Assembly (NCBI GenBank): GCA_029863005.1
Contig: JAOTWF010000019.1
Location: 1 to 37,152 of the forward strand
Direction: 5' to 3'
DNA from: Gammaproteobacteria bacterium
GTDB lineage: Bacteria > Pseudomonadota > Gammaproteobacteria > Acidiferrobacterales > Sulfurifustaceae
Length of the DNA: 37,152 bases
In this document: in pieces, positions 1 to 9,414 of the stretch
Position numbering within the stretch: position 1 is the first letter of the stretch
How the letters are laid out: each line of letters begins with the position of its first letter
Position numbers and translations under genes: made by a program
The notes under the pieces: model-generated
The model's database searches: none
The model's input: the letters and a program-made list of their open reading frames with translations, nothing else
What the model was told of the DNA's origin: nothing

Positions 1-137
1 TCCAGCATTTCCATGCGCCCACCGCGCGCGACGTATTTGCCGCCGAAGCCGGCGATCGAGCCCTGCGCAAGTTTTTTGTATTCCTCGAATTTGACCGGAT
101 CGGTCACGTGGATTTCGACAATGACGTAGGCAGCCAT
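1..137 (-). CDS. DUF1330-family protein (N-terminal part, runs off the left edge)
   Basis: The first 45 residues are visible, from an ATG at 137 read leftward. The start MAAYVIVEIHVTDP, then a FEEYKK stretch and GGKYVARGG, matches DUF1330 proteins. These are small (about 95 residue) dimeric alpha/beta ferredoxin-like barrel proteins without an agreed function. The gene lies 21 bp downstream of the purL stop on the same strand, so it is probably the last member of the dapA-bamC-purL transcription unit. The family assignment rests on the N-terminal half only. Confidence 0.8.
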   Translation of the reverse strand, partial: MAAYVIVEIHVTDPVKFEEYKKLAQGSIAGFGGKYVARGGRMEML

Positions 138-158
138 GGGTGCTCCGTATGCTGGAAA

Positions 159-3100
159 TCAACCGACCCAGACGCGGGCGTTACGGAACATCCGCATCCA
201 TCCCCCATCCTCGCCCCAGTCATCCGGGCGCCAAGAATTGGCGACGGCGCGGAACACGCGCTCGGGATGCGGCATCATGATGGTGAAGCGCCCATCCGGC
301 GTGGTGAGGCCACAGATGCCATACGGCGAGCCGTTCGGGTTGTCCGGATAGGTCGTGGCGAGCTTGCCGCGGTTGTCGACGAAGGCCAGTGCCACCTGCT
401 TATCCAGTATCACCTGCTCAGCCTGATCGGGGTCGCGGAATTCGGCGCGGCCCTCGCCGTGCGCCACCGGAATCGGCAGCAGCGAACCCTGCATGTCTTT
501 AAGGAAAATCGAGGGATTCTGCGGGATCTGTACCATGACCACGCGCGCCTCGAACTGCTCGGAGCTGTTGCGCACAAAATGCGGCCAGCGTTCCGCCCCC
601 GGGATGATCTCGTGCAGGTTCGACATCATCTGGCAGCCGTTGCAGATGCCGAGCGCGAACGTGTCCTGGCGTGCGAAAAATGCCGCGAACTCATCCCGCG
701 CGCGCGAATTGAAAAGGATGGATTTCGCCCAGCCCTCGCCGGCCCCAAGCACGTCACCGAACGAAAATCCGCCGCAGGCGGCGAAACCCTTGAAGTCCTT
801 GAGCGAAAGCCGTTCCTCGATGATGTCGCTCATGGTGACATCGATCGTTGAAAAACCGGCGCGGTCGAAAGCCGCGGCCATCTCCACCTGGCCGTTAATA
901 CCCTGCTCGCGCAGGATCGCGAGACGCGGTTTTATCCCGCGACCAATATAGTGTGCCGCGATTTTCTCTTCCAGATCATAAGTCAGCGTTGCGCTTAATC
1001 CGGGGTCAGTCGTATCCAGAATGCGGTCATATTCCTCCTGTGCGCACTGTGGATTGTCGCGCAGAGCCTGCAGTCGATACGTGGTCTCGGACCAGGCGCG
1101 CTGCAGATTTACGCGCGAGTCGTAAAAGATTTCCTTATGGTCGTGGCTGAAGCTGATGATGTCATCATTGGTCAATGTGCCAATAATGTGGGTGTGGCGC
1201 GCAAGGCCGGCCTTCTTGAGCGCGCCGGTGATGCCTTCGCGCCGTGCGCGCGGCACTTGCAGCACCGCACCCAGCTCCTCGTTGAACAAGGTAGCCAAAG
1301 GATCGCTGCCAAGGTCCGAGAGATCAATGTGCACGCCGGTGCGCCCAGCGAAGGCCATCTCACATATGGTCGCCAGCAGCCCGCCGTCGGAGCGGTCATG
1401 ATAGGCATAGGCAAAACCCAGCTCGTTCAGCGCCTGGATGACATGAAAGAACAGGCGCAGCACGCGTGGGTCGTCTACGTCCGGCGCGGTGTCGCCAAGC
1501 TGCCCGAAAACCTGCGCCAACGCCGAGCCGCCGAGGCGGTTGGCGCCTTTGCCGAGATCCACCAAGATAAGATCCGTCTCGCCCTTGTCGGTGCGCAATT
1601 GCGGGGTGAGCGTTTTGCGCACGTCCATCACCGGCGCGAAAGCCGAAACGATCAGCGACAGCGGCGCGGTCACCGCGCGCTCCCGCCCTGCGTCATCCTG
1701 CCACACGGTTTTCATCGACATCGAATCCTTGCCCACCGGGATGGAAATGCCGAGCGCCGGGCATAACTCGAGGGCCACCGCACGCACGGTGTCGTAGAGC
1801 GCGGCATCTTCGCCCGGGTGGCCCGCGGCCGCCATCCAGTTGGCGGAGAGCTTCACGTCCGGGAGTTTCTGAATGCGCGCGGCAGCAAGATTGGTCAACG
1901 CCTCGCCGATGGCCATCCGCCCGCTGGCCGGGGCATTGATCAGCGCCAGCGGCGTGCGCTCGCCCACGGCCATGGCCTCGCCGGTATAGCCGTCGTAACC
2001 GCTGGCGGTGACGGCGACGTCCGCCACCGGCACCTGCCACGGCCCCACCATCTGATCACGGCACACCAGACCGGAGACCGTGCGATCGCCGATGCTGATG
2101 AGAAACGTCTTGTTGGCCACCGTCGGCAGGTGCAGCACGCGGTAAATGGCTTCCTTGATATCGAGGCCCTTGGTCTTGAAGCGCTCGAATTTGCGCTTCA
2201 CGCGCATGACATCGCGCTGCGTCTTCGGCGGCTTGCCGAACAGTACTGACAACTCCATGTCGATGGGACGGGCCTCACGCTCGCCATGGTTCATAAACTC
2301 ACTGTCTTCGAGCACCAGGCGCGGTTCTTCTGTCGCCTCACCGACCACGGAATAGGGACAGCGTTCGCGCTCGCACAGCGCGCGAAAGGTTTCGAATTCT
2401 TTTTCTTCCACCGCCAGGACGTAGCGCTCCTGCGCCTCGTTGCACCAGATTTCCATGGGCGACATGCCGGGCTGATCGTTCGGCACCGCGCGCAGGTAGA
2501 ACTGGCCGCCACGCCCCGCGCCATTTATCAGTTCGGGGAGGGCGTTCGACAGGCCGCCGGCGCCAACGTCGTGGATGGAAAGAATCGGATTGTCCTCGCC
2601 CAGCGCCCAGCACTGGTCGATGACCTCCTGGCAACGGCGCTGCATCTCGGCGTTACCGCGCTGCACCGAGGCGAAATCGAGTTCCTCGTGGCTTTGGCCG
2701 GAGGCCATGCTCGAAGCCGCCCCTCCGCCAAGACCAATAAGCATTGCCGGACCGCCGATGACGATGATCTTCGCACCCGGTGGAATCTCACGCTTGTGCA
2801 CGTGTTGAGAGCGAATGTTACCCAGGCCGCCCGCGAGCATGATCGGCTTGTGATACCCACGCACCTCGCCATCCACCTCCATCTCGAACGTGCGGAAATA
2901 GCCGCTGATGTTGGGACGGCCGAATTCATTATTAAAGGAAGCGCCCCCAATCGGCCCTTCGAGCATGATCGAGAGCGCCGAGACGATGCGCCCGGGCTTG
3001 CCGTGGTCCTGCTCCCACGGTTGAGCCGCCCCGGGGAGGCGCAGGTTGGACACGGAGAAGCCGGTGATGCCGGCTTTCGGCTTGGCGCCGCGACCGGTCG

Positions 3101-4121
3101 CGCCCTCGTCACGGATTTCTCCGCCGGAGCCGGTGGCCGCACCCGGGAACGGCGAGATTGCCGTGGGGTGATTGTGGGTCTCGACCTTCATGAGGATGTG
3201 GGTGTCGTCCTCGTGATAGGTGTAAACGCCCGTGCCCGGCTCGGGGAAAAACCGCCCGATGCGCCCGCCTTCGATGACCGCGGCATTGTCTTCGTAAGCG
3301 CTGAGTGTGCCTTTGGGATTGGCGGCGTGGGTCTTTCGGATCATGCCGAACAGGGAATCTTTTTGTGGTCTTCCGTCGATGGTCCAGCTGGCGTTAAAGA
3401 TTTTATGCCGGCAATGCTCGGAGTTGGCCTGTGCGAACATCATGAGTTCAACGTCGGTGGGATTGCGGTGGATGCGTTTGAAATTCTCGACCAGGTATTC
3501 GATCTCGTCGTCCGACAGGGCCAAGCCCCATTCGCGATTCGCCATCACGAGCGCCTCGCGCCCGCCCGCCGCCAGATCCAACACACGCAGGGCCGCCGGC
3601 GCGTCGTCGCGGAACAACTCGGCGACATGGGCCAACCCGGGAAGCACGTTCTCCACCATGCGGTCGTGGATCAGCGGCATGAGCACCTCGCGCTCGGTCG
3701 CGCCCGGCACCCGGCCATCGTTCATGGCGAATTGCCACGCCACGCCGCGTTCAATGCGACGAATCTGTTTTAACCCGCAGCAATGCGCGATGTCCGTGGC
3801 CTTGGTGGACCAAGGCGAAATCGTGCCTAAGCGCGGAATCACCAACAGCGGCTTGTTCACCGGATTTGCCGGCACGGCATCGGCCGCGGGTCCGTAGGTC
3901 AGCAGGCGCTTCAACAGCGCGCGTTCGCGCGCGTCCAGCTCGTCGTCGAGTGCCGCGAAATGCCAATAATGCGCCGTCACGCCCGCGAGTTCCGGCACGC
4001 GTTCCTGCATATCCTCCAGCAGCCGGTCGCGCCGGAACGGCGACAGCGCCAGTGCGCCCGATAGAGAAAGGACCGTCGCGGGTTTCGGTGAAAAAGGAGA
4101 AGATTCGGACTTTCTGTTCAT
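159..4121 (-). CDS. purL: Phosphoribosylformylglycinamidine synthase (FGAM synthetase)
   Basis: This is the large single-chain PurL of purine synthesis. It converts FGAR, glutamine and ATP to FGAM in the cytoplasm. At 1320 residues it has the usual proteobacterial length. An N-terminal PurS-like domain is followed by two AIR-synthase-like halves: [20 protein letters not shown] is the first nucleotide-binding signature, and [17 protein letters not shown] lies further on. A C-terminal class I glutamine amidotransferase domain carries its nucleophile in GICNGCQ (around residue 1157) and the His/Glu of MMPHPER near the end. The start at 4121 gives a short charged leader before the conserved [11 protein letters not shown] region; a slightly later start cannot be excluded. 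It lies 12 bp downstream of the MBL-fold gene, which suggests cotranscription. Confidence 0.97.
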   Translation of the reverse strand: MNRKSESSPFSPKPATVLSLSGALALSPFRRDRLLEDMQERVPELAGVTAHYWHFAALDDELDARERALLKRLLTYGPAADAVPANPVNKPLLVIPRLGTISPWSTKATDIAHCCGLKQIRRIERGVAWQFAMNDGRVPGATEREVLMPLIHDRMVENVLPGLAHVAELFRDDAPAALRVLDLAAGGREALVMANREWGLALSDDEIEYLVENFKRIHRNPTDVELMMFAQANSEHCRHKIFNASWTIDGRPQKDSLFGMIRKTHAANPKGTLSAYEDNAAVIEGGRIGRFFPEPGTGVYTYHEDDTHILMKVETHNHPTAISPFPGAATGSGGEIRDEGATGRGAKPKAGITGFSVSNLRLPGAAQPWEQDHGKPGRIVSALSIMLEGPIGGASFNNEFGRPNISGYFRTFEMEVDGEVRGYHKPIMLAGGLGNIRSQHVHKREIPPGAKIIVIGGPAMLIGLGGGAASSMASGQSHEELDFASVQRGNAEMQRRCQEVIDQCWALGEDNPILSIHDVGAGGLSNALPELINGAGRGGQFYLRAVPNDQPGMSPMEIWCNEAQERYVLAVEEKEFETFRALCERERCPYSVVGEATEEPRLVLEDSEFMNHGEREARPIDMELSVLFGKPPKTQRDVMRVKRKFERFKTKGLDIKEAIYRVLHLPTVANKTFLISIGDRTVSGLVCRDQMVGPWQVPVADVAVTASGYDGYTGEAMAVGERTPLALINAPASGRMAIGEALTNLAAARIQKLPDVKLSANWMAAAGHPGEDAALYDTVRAVALELCPALGISIPVGKDSMSMKTVWQDDAGRERAVTAPLSLIVSAFAPVMDVRKTLTPQLRTDKGETDLILVDLGKGANRLGGSALAQVFGQLGDTAPDVDDPRVLRLFFHVIQALNELGFAYAYHDRSDGGLLATICEMAFAGRTGVHIDLSDLGSDPLATLFNEELGAVLQVPRARREGITGALKKAGLARHTHIIGTLTNDDIISFSHDHKEIFYDSRVNLQRAWSETTYRLQALRDNPQCAQEEYDRILDTTDPGLSATLTYDLEEKIAAHYIGRGIKPRLAILREQGINGQVEMAAAFDRAGFSTIDVTMSDIIEERLSLKDFKGFAACGGFSFGDVLGAGEGWAKSILFNSRARDEFAAFFARQDTFALGICNGCQMMSNLHEIIPGAERWPHFVRNSSEQFEARVVMVQIPQNPSIFLKDMQGSLLPIPVAHGEGRAEFRDPDQAEQVILDKQVALAFVDNRGKLATTYPDNPNGSPYGICGLTTPDGRFTIMMPHPERVFRAVANSWRPDDWGEDGGWMRMFRNARVWVG

Positions 4122-4133
4122 GTTGCCGCGAAT

Positions 4134-4913
4134 TTATACCCAGGCTTCAGCGATATGGTGAAACGCGAGTCCTTCCTCCTGCTCGGCAATGTCAATCCAT
4201 TCAGGCTCGCAACCCATAGCGCGCGCCAACGCCGCCTGCGCCAGCGCAGGCGTGTTGTTGGTTTCGCTTAGGTGTGCCGCCGCGACATAGCGCAGCCGCG
4301 AAGACACCACGCGCGCGAGCAGTTCAGAGGCCGCCGCATTGTCCAAATGGCCATGCTCGCCCGCAATGCGCGCCTTGAGCGACGGCGGATATGGTCCGTC
4401 GCGCAGCATGCGAGCATCGTGATTGCATTCGAGCACCAGCGCGTCACAGTCGCTCAGCATTTCCTCGACGTGCGCGGTAATGGAACCGATGTCAGTGAGG
4501 AAACCGAAGCGTGAATCCCCGTCGGAAAACACGAACTGGCACGGTTCGCGCGCATCGTGCGGTACCGGGAACGGCTGCACCTCGATATCGCCCACGGCGA
4601 ATTTTTCATGCGGGTTGATGATGTGGATATCCGCCTCCCCATCGAACTGCCCCTTCAGCGCGGACCAGGTCCCGGCGGTCATCCACACCGGCACCCCGAA
4701 GCGGCGCGCACAGCTGGCGACGCCGCGACAGTGATCATTGTGTTCGTGGGTGATGAGGATGGCGCTGAGCCGGCTGTGGTGCCGGTCATGGCGTTCCAGG
4801 CGCGCGACGGTTTCGCGCGCGGAAAATCCGCAGTCGAGCAGGAGGGAGCTGCGGCCGCCCTCGATGAGGGCGGCGTTGCCGCGGCTGCCGCTGCCGAGTA
4901 TCGCGAACCGCAA
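4134..4913 (-). CDS. MBL-fold metallo-hydrolase (YycJ/VicX-like)
   Basis: This 259-residue protein begins MRFAILGSGSRGNA and carries the metal-binding signature THEHNDH (H56, H58, D60, H61) of metallo-beta-lactamase-fold enzymes. Later conserved positions include the His of VPHDARE, the Asp of LTDIGS and the His of AAHLSETNN. The GSGSxGNxxLI opening and the overall length resemble the YycJ/VicX/WalJ group, for which nuclease activity has been proposed. The substrate is unknown here. It lies between bamC and purL on the same strand. No signal peptide is seen, so it is cytoplasmic. Confidence 0.88.
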   Translation of the reverse strand: MRFAILGSGSRGNAALIEGGRSSLLLDCGFSARETVARLERHDRHHSRLSAILITHEHNDHCRGVASCARRFGVPVWMTAGTWSALKGQFDGEADIHIINPHEKFAVGDIEVQPFPVPHDAREPCQFVFSDGDSRFGFLTDIGSITAHVEEMLSDCDALVLECNHDARMLRDGPYPPSLKARIAGEHGHLDNAAASELLARVVSSRLRYVAAAHLSETNNTPALAQAALARAMGCEPEWIDIAEQEEGLAFHHIAEAWV

Positions 4914-4966
4914 TCCGGTTCTGTCAGCCCGCGCCCGTTTCCCCGTTTTCAGCAGTCGTAACCCGC

Positions 4967-6082
4967 CTATTTCAGTTGATGGTGAAGCAGCGTCAGAATG
5001 CGTTCGCTGGTCTTGGACGACTCCGGTGCACCCTCTTTGGTTAGGACGTCCACTCGGGTCTCAGAGTTGCTCCCCTTGAGGACAATCTGGTATTCGTTGG
5101 TCGGTGCCTTTTCCTTGCCGCTGAACAAGCTCCGAAACCAGCCCTTTTCCTTCTGAACATTATCCGGATCAATATAGCGCACGAAATATATTCCCCTCGA
5201 GCGGTCGCGGTCTTCCACGGTGAAACTGGTCCGATCCAGCGCCAGTCCCACGCGCCGCCAGGCGCGCTCAAAATCCTCGCTGAGACTCAAGCTCACGCCA
5301 TTGTCCTTCCGCTCCAGCCGGGCGCGTTCGGGCGGCGTGTCCGCGCCGATCGAGGCGACCATGGTTTTGGCTTTTTCCTCCTTCACGCCGAGACTGGCCA
5401 TGAGGAGGCGCAGCATTTCCGCTTCCAGCCCCGGGTCCGAAGGCCGGGACTGCCACCGGGTCTCGCCGATGTCGGCGGCATCGTTGGTGACAATGGTTTC
5501 GACCATGCCACGATGGCTCAGGTAAATTTCCGTGGTGCCTGGCGCGGCGCCGCGCTCGAGGCGGAAGCGGTATTTGTCGCGGGTGCCGGTGGAATACAAG
5601 GTGCCGAGCGATTTCGCCAGCACCTTCTGGATGCCGGAGCCGATATTGGCGCGGTTCTCCGCCCAATCGGTTTCCAGGATCCCGGTTTGTGGATTCTCCT
5701 TATCGACGATGAGGCCCCGGTTGAGTATGAATTCACGCACCCGCGGCCAGAGTTGTTCCGGGGTCAATTTGACCACCAGCCAGCGTGCCTGGCCGTCGCG
5801 CTCGATACGGATCCCGTCGTATTGCGGCAAAACATCGCTGCCGACCTCTGATTTTTTCTGCGCCTCACCGCTGACAAATCCGGAATAGGTCGCCGTGCTG
5901 CTCGCCCCCGGCACCGGCCCCCGAATGCTATCGGGGGTGGCCAATTCGGGCGGAATATCGAGCGGCGGTAACACGCGTGTCGATTTGTAGTCGATCTTGC
6001 GTTTTTCGGAAATCGTCTGACAGGCGCCGACGGCCACGGCCGCCAGCAGGCAAAGCAGGAAATTGGCAAGCTGTCGCGTCAT
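4967..6082 (-). CDS. bamC: Outer membrane protein assembly factor BamC (lipoprotein)
   Basis: BamC (NlpB) is a lipoprotein subunit of the BAM machine that inserts beta-barrel proteins into the outer membrane. I chose the ATG at 6082, giving 371 residues, because it follows a GAGG ribosome site and yields a clean lipoprotein signal: MTRQLANFLLCLLAAVAVGAC, with the lipid-modified Cys at residue 21. An ATG at 6121 would add 13 residues that overlap dapA and spoil the signal. After the Cys, the YKSTRVLPPLDIPPEL segment corresponds to the unstructured BamC N-terminus that contacts BamD. Two helix-grip domains follow. The gene lies 31 bp after dapA, the arrangement also found in Escherichia coli. 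Confidence 0.9.
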   Translation of the reverse strand: MTRQLANFLLCLLAAVAVGACQTISEKRKIDYKSTRVLPPLDIPPELATPDSIRGPVPGASSTATYSGFVSGEAQKKSEVGSDVLPQYDGIRIERDGQARWLVVKLTPEQLWPRVREFILNRGLIVDKENPQTGILETDWAENRANIGSGIQKVLAKSLGTLYSTGTRDKYRFRLERGAAPGTTEIYLSHRGMVETIVTNDAADIGETRWQSRPSDPGLEAEMLRLLMASLGVKEEKAKTMVASIGADTPPERARLERKDNGVSLSLSEDFERAWRRVGLALDRTSFTVEDRDRSRGIYFVRYIDPDNVQKEKGWFRSLFSGKEKAPTNEYQIVLKGSNSETRVDVLTKEGAPESSKTSERILTLLHHQLK

Positions 6083-6113
6083 GGAACCTCGTCTGGTGAA
6101 TAAAATCATTGGG

Positions 6114-6992
6114 TCAGCCAATCACACCCGCGGTGCGCATGGCCTGGCGCACGGTTTCATGGTGCCGGTCCGACAGCGGCGTCAACGGCAGGCGAATCCC
6201 GCCCTGGATCAGCCCCATCTCCTTTAGCGCCCACTTCACCGGGATGGGATTGGCCTCGAGGAAAAGGTTCTTGTGCAGGCCCATTAGACGATCATTGATG
6301 GCGCGTGACTCCTTTTCCTGGCGTGCCAGCCCAAGTTTGCACATTTCGTGCATCAGCTTCGGGGCCACATTGGCCGTGACCGAGATATCGCCCTTCCCTC
6401 CGAGCAGCATGCAGTCAAGGGCCGTGGCATCGTCACCGGAATAAAGATCGATCTTGTCGCCGCAACGACGCAGGATGTCTCGTGCGCGATCCATGTTACC
6501 CGTTGCTTCCTTGATGCCCACGATGTTGGGAATGGCAGCCAGGCGTTCGACGGTTTCGGGCAGCATGTCGCAGGCGGTGCGTCCGGGCACATTATATAGT
6601 ATCTGCGGGATCGGCACGGCTTCGGCAATGGCCTTGTGGTGAAGATATAACCCTTCCTGCGTTGGCTTGTTGTAATAAGGCGTGACCAGCAGGCAGGCAT
6701 CGGCGCCGGATTGCTCGGCGCAACGGGTCAGCTCGATTGCCTCAGTGGTGGAATTGGCGCCTGTCCCGGCAATCACCGGCACTCGGCCCTTGGCATACTC
6801 GACCGTGCGGCGGATAACCTCACAGTGTTCATCCATGTCGAGTGTCGGCGATTCACCGGTGGTTCCCACTGCCACGATGGCATCCGTGCCGTTCTCGAGG
6901 TGGAAATCGACCAGGCGACGCAGCGCGGACAGATCCAGCGACCCGTCCTCGTTCATGGGCGTGACCAGGGCCACCATACTGCCGTGAAACAT
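6114..6992 (-). CDS. dapA: 4-hydroxy-tetrahydrodipicolinate synthase
   Basis: DapA condenses pyruvate with aspartate semialdehyde, the first committed step to lysine and meso-diaminopimelate. From the ATG at 6992 the protein is 292 residues, the normal length, beginning [13 protein letters not shown]. The Schiff-base lysine is K161 in VGIKEATGN and the proton-relay tyrosine is Y133 in ILYNVPGRT, exactly the positions in the E. coli enzyme. The pyruvate-binding GTTGES motif is at 43-48. A longer frame to 7073 adds 27 non-homologous residues and is rejected. It is first in the leftward dapA-bamC-MBL-purL run. Its promoter must lie in 6993-7147, shared with the divergent GalT-like gene. Confidence 0.97.
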   Translation of the reverse strand: MFHGSMVALVTPMNEDGSLDLSALRRLVDFHLENGTDAIVAVGTTGESPTLDMDEHCEVIRRTVEYAKGRVPVIAGTGANSTTEAIELTRCAEQSGADACLLVTPYYNKPTQEGLYLHHKAIAEAVPIPQILYNVPGRTACDMLPETVERLAAIPNIVGIKEATGNMDRARDILRRCGDKIDLYSGDDATALDCMLLGGKGDISVTANVAPKLMHEMCKLGLARQEKESRAINDRLMGLHKNLFLEANPIPVKWALKEMGLIQGGIRLPLTPLSDRHHETVRQAMRTAGVIG

Positions 6993-7147
6993 AAGATGAG
7001 GACCTGAAAATAAACGGGGAAAAGCACATGGTACTTGCCGCCTCCGCCCATGACAAGACACCACATGATGCATTGGCGGCGGATTTCATGGCTCAAACAG
7101 CTTGCAGCCGTGGCGCCATGACCGCACCTGCTTTAAGCTGCCGGCCC

Positions 7148-8233
7148 ATGGCAGATTCCACCCCGAAGCCTGTCCGCGAAATCCGCATCAATCCGATCGT
7201 GCCGAGCGAATCGGTGCTGGTGGCGACCGCGCGCGGCATGAGACCGAAAAAGGCCGAGGCGCCCGCGCCGCGCGATACCCGCGGACATGTCGAGACTTGC
7301 CCATTCTGCGCCGGCAACGAACACATGACACCGCCGGTGATTGCCGCTTATCCGGATGAGAAAAACTGGGAGATACGCATTGTCGAGAACCTCTATCCGG
7401 TGCTGGGCGATGATCGAAGCAACCCCAACCTCTCGTTCGGGCTGCAACAGACCATTGATGGTTACGGCCGACACGAGGTCATGATCGACCACAATCGGCA
7501 CGGTATCGCCATTCACGAGATGAGCGAGCCGCATCTGGCGATGTTGTTCACCGCTTATCGCGACCGCATGGAACAGCTCTACCAATCCAATTCACGCCTG
7601 CGCTACGTGCTGGTGTTCAAGAATTTCGGCCCCGCGGCCGGGGCCTCGATCACGCATACCCACAGCCAGATGGTCGCAACACCCGTGATCCCGGACAACG
7701 TGCAGACCGAGGTTTCAAACAGCCGTGCCTACTACCGCCAGCATCATCATTGTATTTTCTGTTCCCTGATCGATGAGGCCTTGACCTTCGAGGCAACCCT
7801 CTACGACCGCGAATCCGGCGAGATTCGGCGCAAGATCAGCGTCGGGCAGTACGTCATCGAGCGGTTGGGGAAATTCATCGCCATCAAGCCTTTCGCCAGC
7901 CGCTACGAGTGGGAGGTGCATATCCTGCCGCTCGCGCATCAAAGTGATTTCCTGCGAATTGCGAAGGAAGATATGACTGATCTCGCGCGCTTGATGCGTC
8001 GCACCATGGCGCGCCTCGACGCCGTGCTGGGTGGCGCCCAGTACAACTATTTCCTACATTCGCTTCCGCATGACAAGAACAGCGAAGATTGTGACGCGAG
8101 CTATCACTGGCACCTGGAGATTACGCCACGCACCAGCATTCCTTCCGGCTTCGAGCTCGGCTCGGGATTATTCGTCAATACGGTGGCCCCAGAAACGGCG
8201 GCGGAAAAATTGCGGGCGGTGAAACTGGAATGA
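7148..8233 (+). CDS. GalT-family nucleotidyltransferase (galactose-1-phosphate uridylyltransferase-like)
   Basis: The protein is 361 residues from the ATG at 7148; the frame stays open for 40 further residues upstream that look non-coding. A zinc-site-like CPFCAGNE is at 51-58. The catalytic HxHxQ signature of the GalT/HIT superfamily is at about 170-174, in a GAASITHTHSQ context. A second HHCIFC pair follows at about 200, and the C-terminal HWHLEITPR motif closes the second half-domain. GalT enzymes move a nucleotide monophosphate between a nucleotide sugar and a sugar phosphate through a His intermediate. True GalT has HPH; the Thr here leaves the substrate open (hexose-1-phosphate or ADP-glucose-type chemistry). 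No other galactose genes are nearby. Confidence 0.8.
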   Translation: MADSTPKPVREIRINPIVPSESVLVATARGMRPKKAEAPAPRDTRGHVETCPFCAGNEHMTPPVIAAYPDEKNWEIRIVENLYPVLGDDRSNPNLSFGLQQTIDGYGRHEVMIDHNRHGIAIHEMSEPHLAMLFTAYRDRMEQLYQSNSRLRYVLVFKNFGPAAGASITHTHSQMVATPVIPDNVQTEVSNSRAYYRQHHHCIFCSLIDEALTFEATLYDRESGEIRRKISVGQYVIERLGKFIAIKPFASRYEWEVHILPLAHQSDFLRIAKEDMTDLARLMRRTMARLDAVLGGAQYNYFLHSLPHDKNSEDCDASYHWHLEITPRTSIPSGFELGSGLFVNTVAPETAAEKLRAVKLE

Positions 8234-8252
8234 ATGTGCTAACCGATTACAT

Positions 8253-8450
8253 TTATTTCCGGTAACCACCCGGCAAAGCCGTGATCACGGACTCAAGATC
8301 GAGCGACCGTATGGCCGCGATCGCGCACTCCCACCGCCCATCCTGACACAGGCCGCTGATGCCGGCATTTTCATAGGCGTTCTGCGCAGCCTTGAGACAG
8401 GCAGCGCGCACGGCTTCGGCCAACCGCTGTTCTAACTTCTGTTGGTTCAT
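8253..8450 (-). CDS. Small hypothetical protein (65 aa)
   Basis: A short leftward gene with a soluble, mostly helical composition. It opens MNQQKLEQRLAEAVRAAC and has a compact centre, AGISGLCQDGRWECAIAAIR, with two of its three cysteines. The regular heptad-like hydrophobic spacing and the sensible start at 8450 suggest a genuine small protein rather than noise. I do not recognise the family. It is convergent with the GalT-like gene (19 bp between stops) and divergent from the BCAM0308-family gene. Their 120-bp spacer holds an FNR-like box, so low-oxygen control is possible but unproven. Confidence 0.6.
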   Translation of the reverse strand: MNQQKLEQRLAEAVRAACLKAAQNAYENAGISGLCQDGRWECAIAAIRSLDLESVITALPGGYRK

Positions 8451-8491
8451 GCTTTTATCTCCCAGAAAGTGTTGCGCCCATTAAGATGGCT

Positions 8492-8505
8492 TTGACCTGC
8501 ATCAA
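8492..8505. promoter_or_regulatory. Near-perfect FNR/Anr box upstream of the BCAM0308-family gene
   Basis: TTGAC-CTGC-ATCAA differs from the FNR/Anr consensus TTGAT-N4-ATCAA at one position. It lies 67 bp before the ATG of the BCAM0308-family gene. Its centre is about 41 bp upstream of a start point positioned by a weak CATGTT -10 element at 8528-8533. Caveat: the right half also belongs to a separate inverted repeat (CCTGCAT-CA-ATGCAGG), so the match could be partly fortuitous. Confidence 0.5.
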
Positions 8506-8572
8506 TGCAGGCGCCAATCATCCGGAGCATGTTGTGCAATGTTACAGCAACAATGTCATGAGGGATGTCGTC

Positions 8573-9079
8573 ATGGGAACCGCAGCCCGTAAAGTCAGTA
8601 CCAGCCCCCGTCGCATACGTCGTGACCGATTATTAAAGGAATTCGAACACGATACCTACAAAACCAGGGGCAAACTGCGCGAGCCCACCGTCTGTCCCGA
8701 GTGCGGCGCGGTGTTTCACAAGGGGCGCTGGCAGTGGCTGGCGCGCCCGCGCGGTGCGCGCGAAAGGCTCTGTCCCGCATGTCATCGGCAGCAGGATAAA
8801 TATCCCGGTGGCTATTTAACCCTGAGCGGGCCATTCCAGAAACAGCACCGTGACGAAATCCTGCGCCTTGCCCGCAACCTCGAGCGGCGCGAGAAAAAAG
8901 AACATCCGCTGCGGCGCATCATGTTACTTCAGCAGCAGGGCAACGATATCCTGATCACCACGACCACGATGGGCATGGCGCGGGCCATCGGTGACGCCGT
9001 GCATAACGCCTACAAGGGCGAGCTCTGCTTTCAGTATACGGACGAAGCCAACATCCTACACGTAGCGTGGAAACGCTGA
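8573..9079 (+). CDS. BCAM0308-family protein with two CxxC motifs
   Basis: The protein is 168 residues from the ATG at 8573, which has an AGGG ribosome site 8 bp upstream; an earlier ATG at 8486 overlaps the regulatory box and lacks such a site. After a basic leader (RRIRRDRLLKEFEHD) come two zinc-binding pairs, CPECG at about 42 and CPACH at about 68, flanking GRWQWLARP. A basic helix follows, then a C-terminal alpha/beta segment (GNDILITTTTMGMARAIGDAV). The family is named from a gene of the low-oxygen-activated locus of Burkholderia cenocepacia, and the layout suggests a nucleic-acid or ribosome-associated zinc-ribbon protein. Function is unknown. It heads a rightward unit with the next two genes. 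Confidence 0.75.
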   Translation: MGTAARKVSTSPRRIRRDRLLKEFEHDTYKTRGKLREPTVCPECGAVFHKGRWQWLARPRGARERLCPACHRQQDKYPGGYLTLSGPFQKQHRDEILRLARNLERREKKEHPLRRIMLLQQQGNDILITTTTMGMARAIGDAVHNAYKGELCFQYTDEANILHVAWKR

Positions 9080-9108
9080 CACGCTACGTGCCGTGCGAGG
9101 AACACTTT

Positions 9109-9378
9109 ATGGATCTGACTACCAAGAATCTGGCCGAAGCAAAGGAAACGGTGGGAAATCTGCTAGAGCAATTAGGACTGACCAATTACCTTTTCGAAGT
9201 GGAACCTCGTGCCGATGGTTGGGAGGTTCGCGTGGAATGCCCCTTCAACAGTGCTTGGCAATCTTCCGTTTTCACCCTGGAGGATACGGCATTGCGCGCC
9301 TGCCGCACCGATCGGCTCATGCGTGATCATGTGCTGAGTGAACTGCACAAACGCCTCGCTCCGCCGGGCATTGGTTGA
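9109..9378 (+). CDS. Hypothetical protein (89 aa)
   Basis: The start at 9109 (MDLTTKNLAEAKETVGNLL) has a GAGG ribosome site 8 bp upstream and avoids overlap with the preceding gene. An N-terminal helix is followed by alternating beta-type segments (YLFEVEPRADGWEVRVEC) and a helical tail. It has no membrane segment, no signal and no motif that I recognise. The two-strand-plus-helix pattern could be a small alpha/beta substrate- or protein-binding domain. It sits 29 bp after the BCAM0308-family gene and 36 bp before the CheR-like gene, so the three are probably transcribed together. Confidence 0.65.
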   Translation: MDLTTKNLAEAKETVGNLLEQLGLTNYLFEVEPRADGWEVRVECPFNSAWQSSVFTLEDTALRACRTDRLMRDHVLSELHKRLAPPGIG

Positions 9379-9414
9379 GTCCAATACCGCCACCCCGGTT
9401 GGGGAAGCTGCTTC

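Noticed and set aside
2286-3773. Long open frame (495 codons) antisense to purL, with other frames of about 115-250 codons nearby
   Set aside because: It lies wholly within the unambiguous purL gene in GC-rich DNA where antisense stops are rare; its translation is Arg/His/Ala/Gly-rich and resembles no family.
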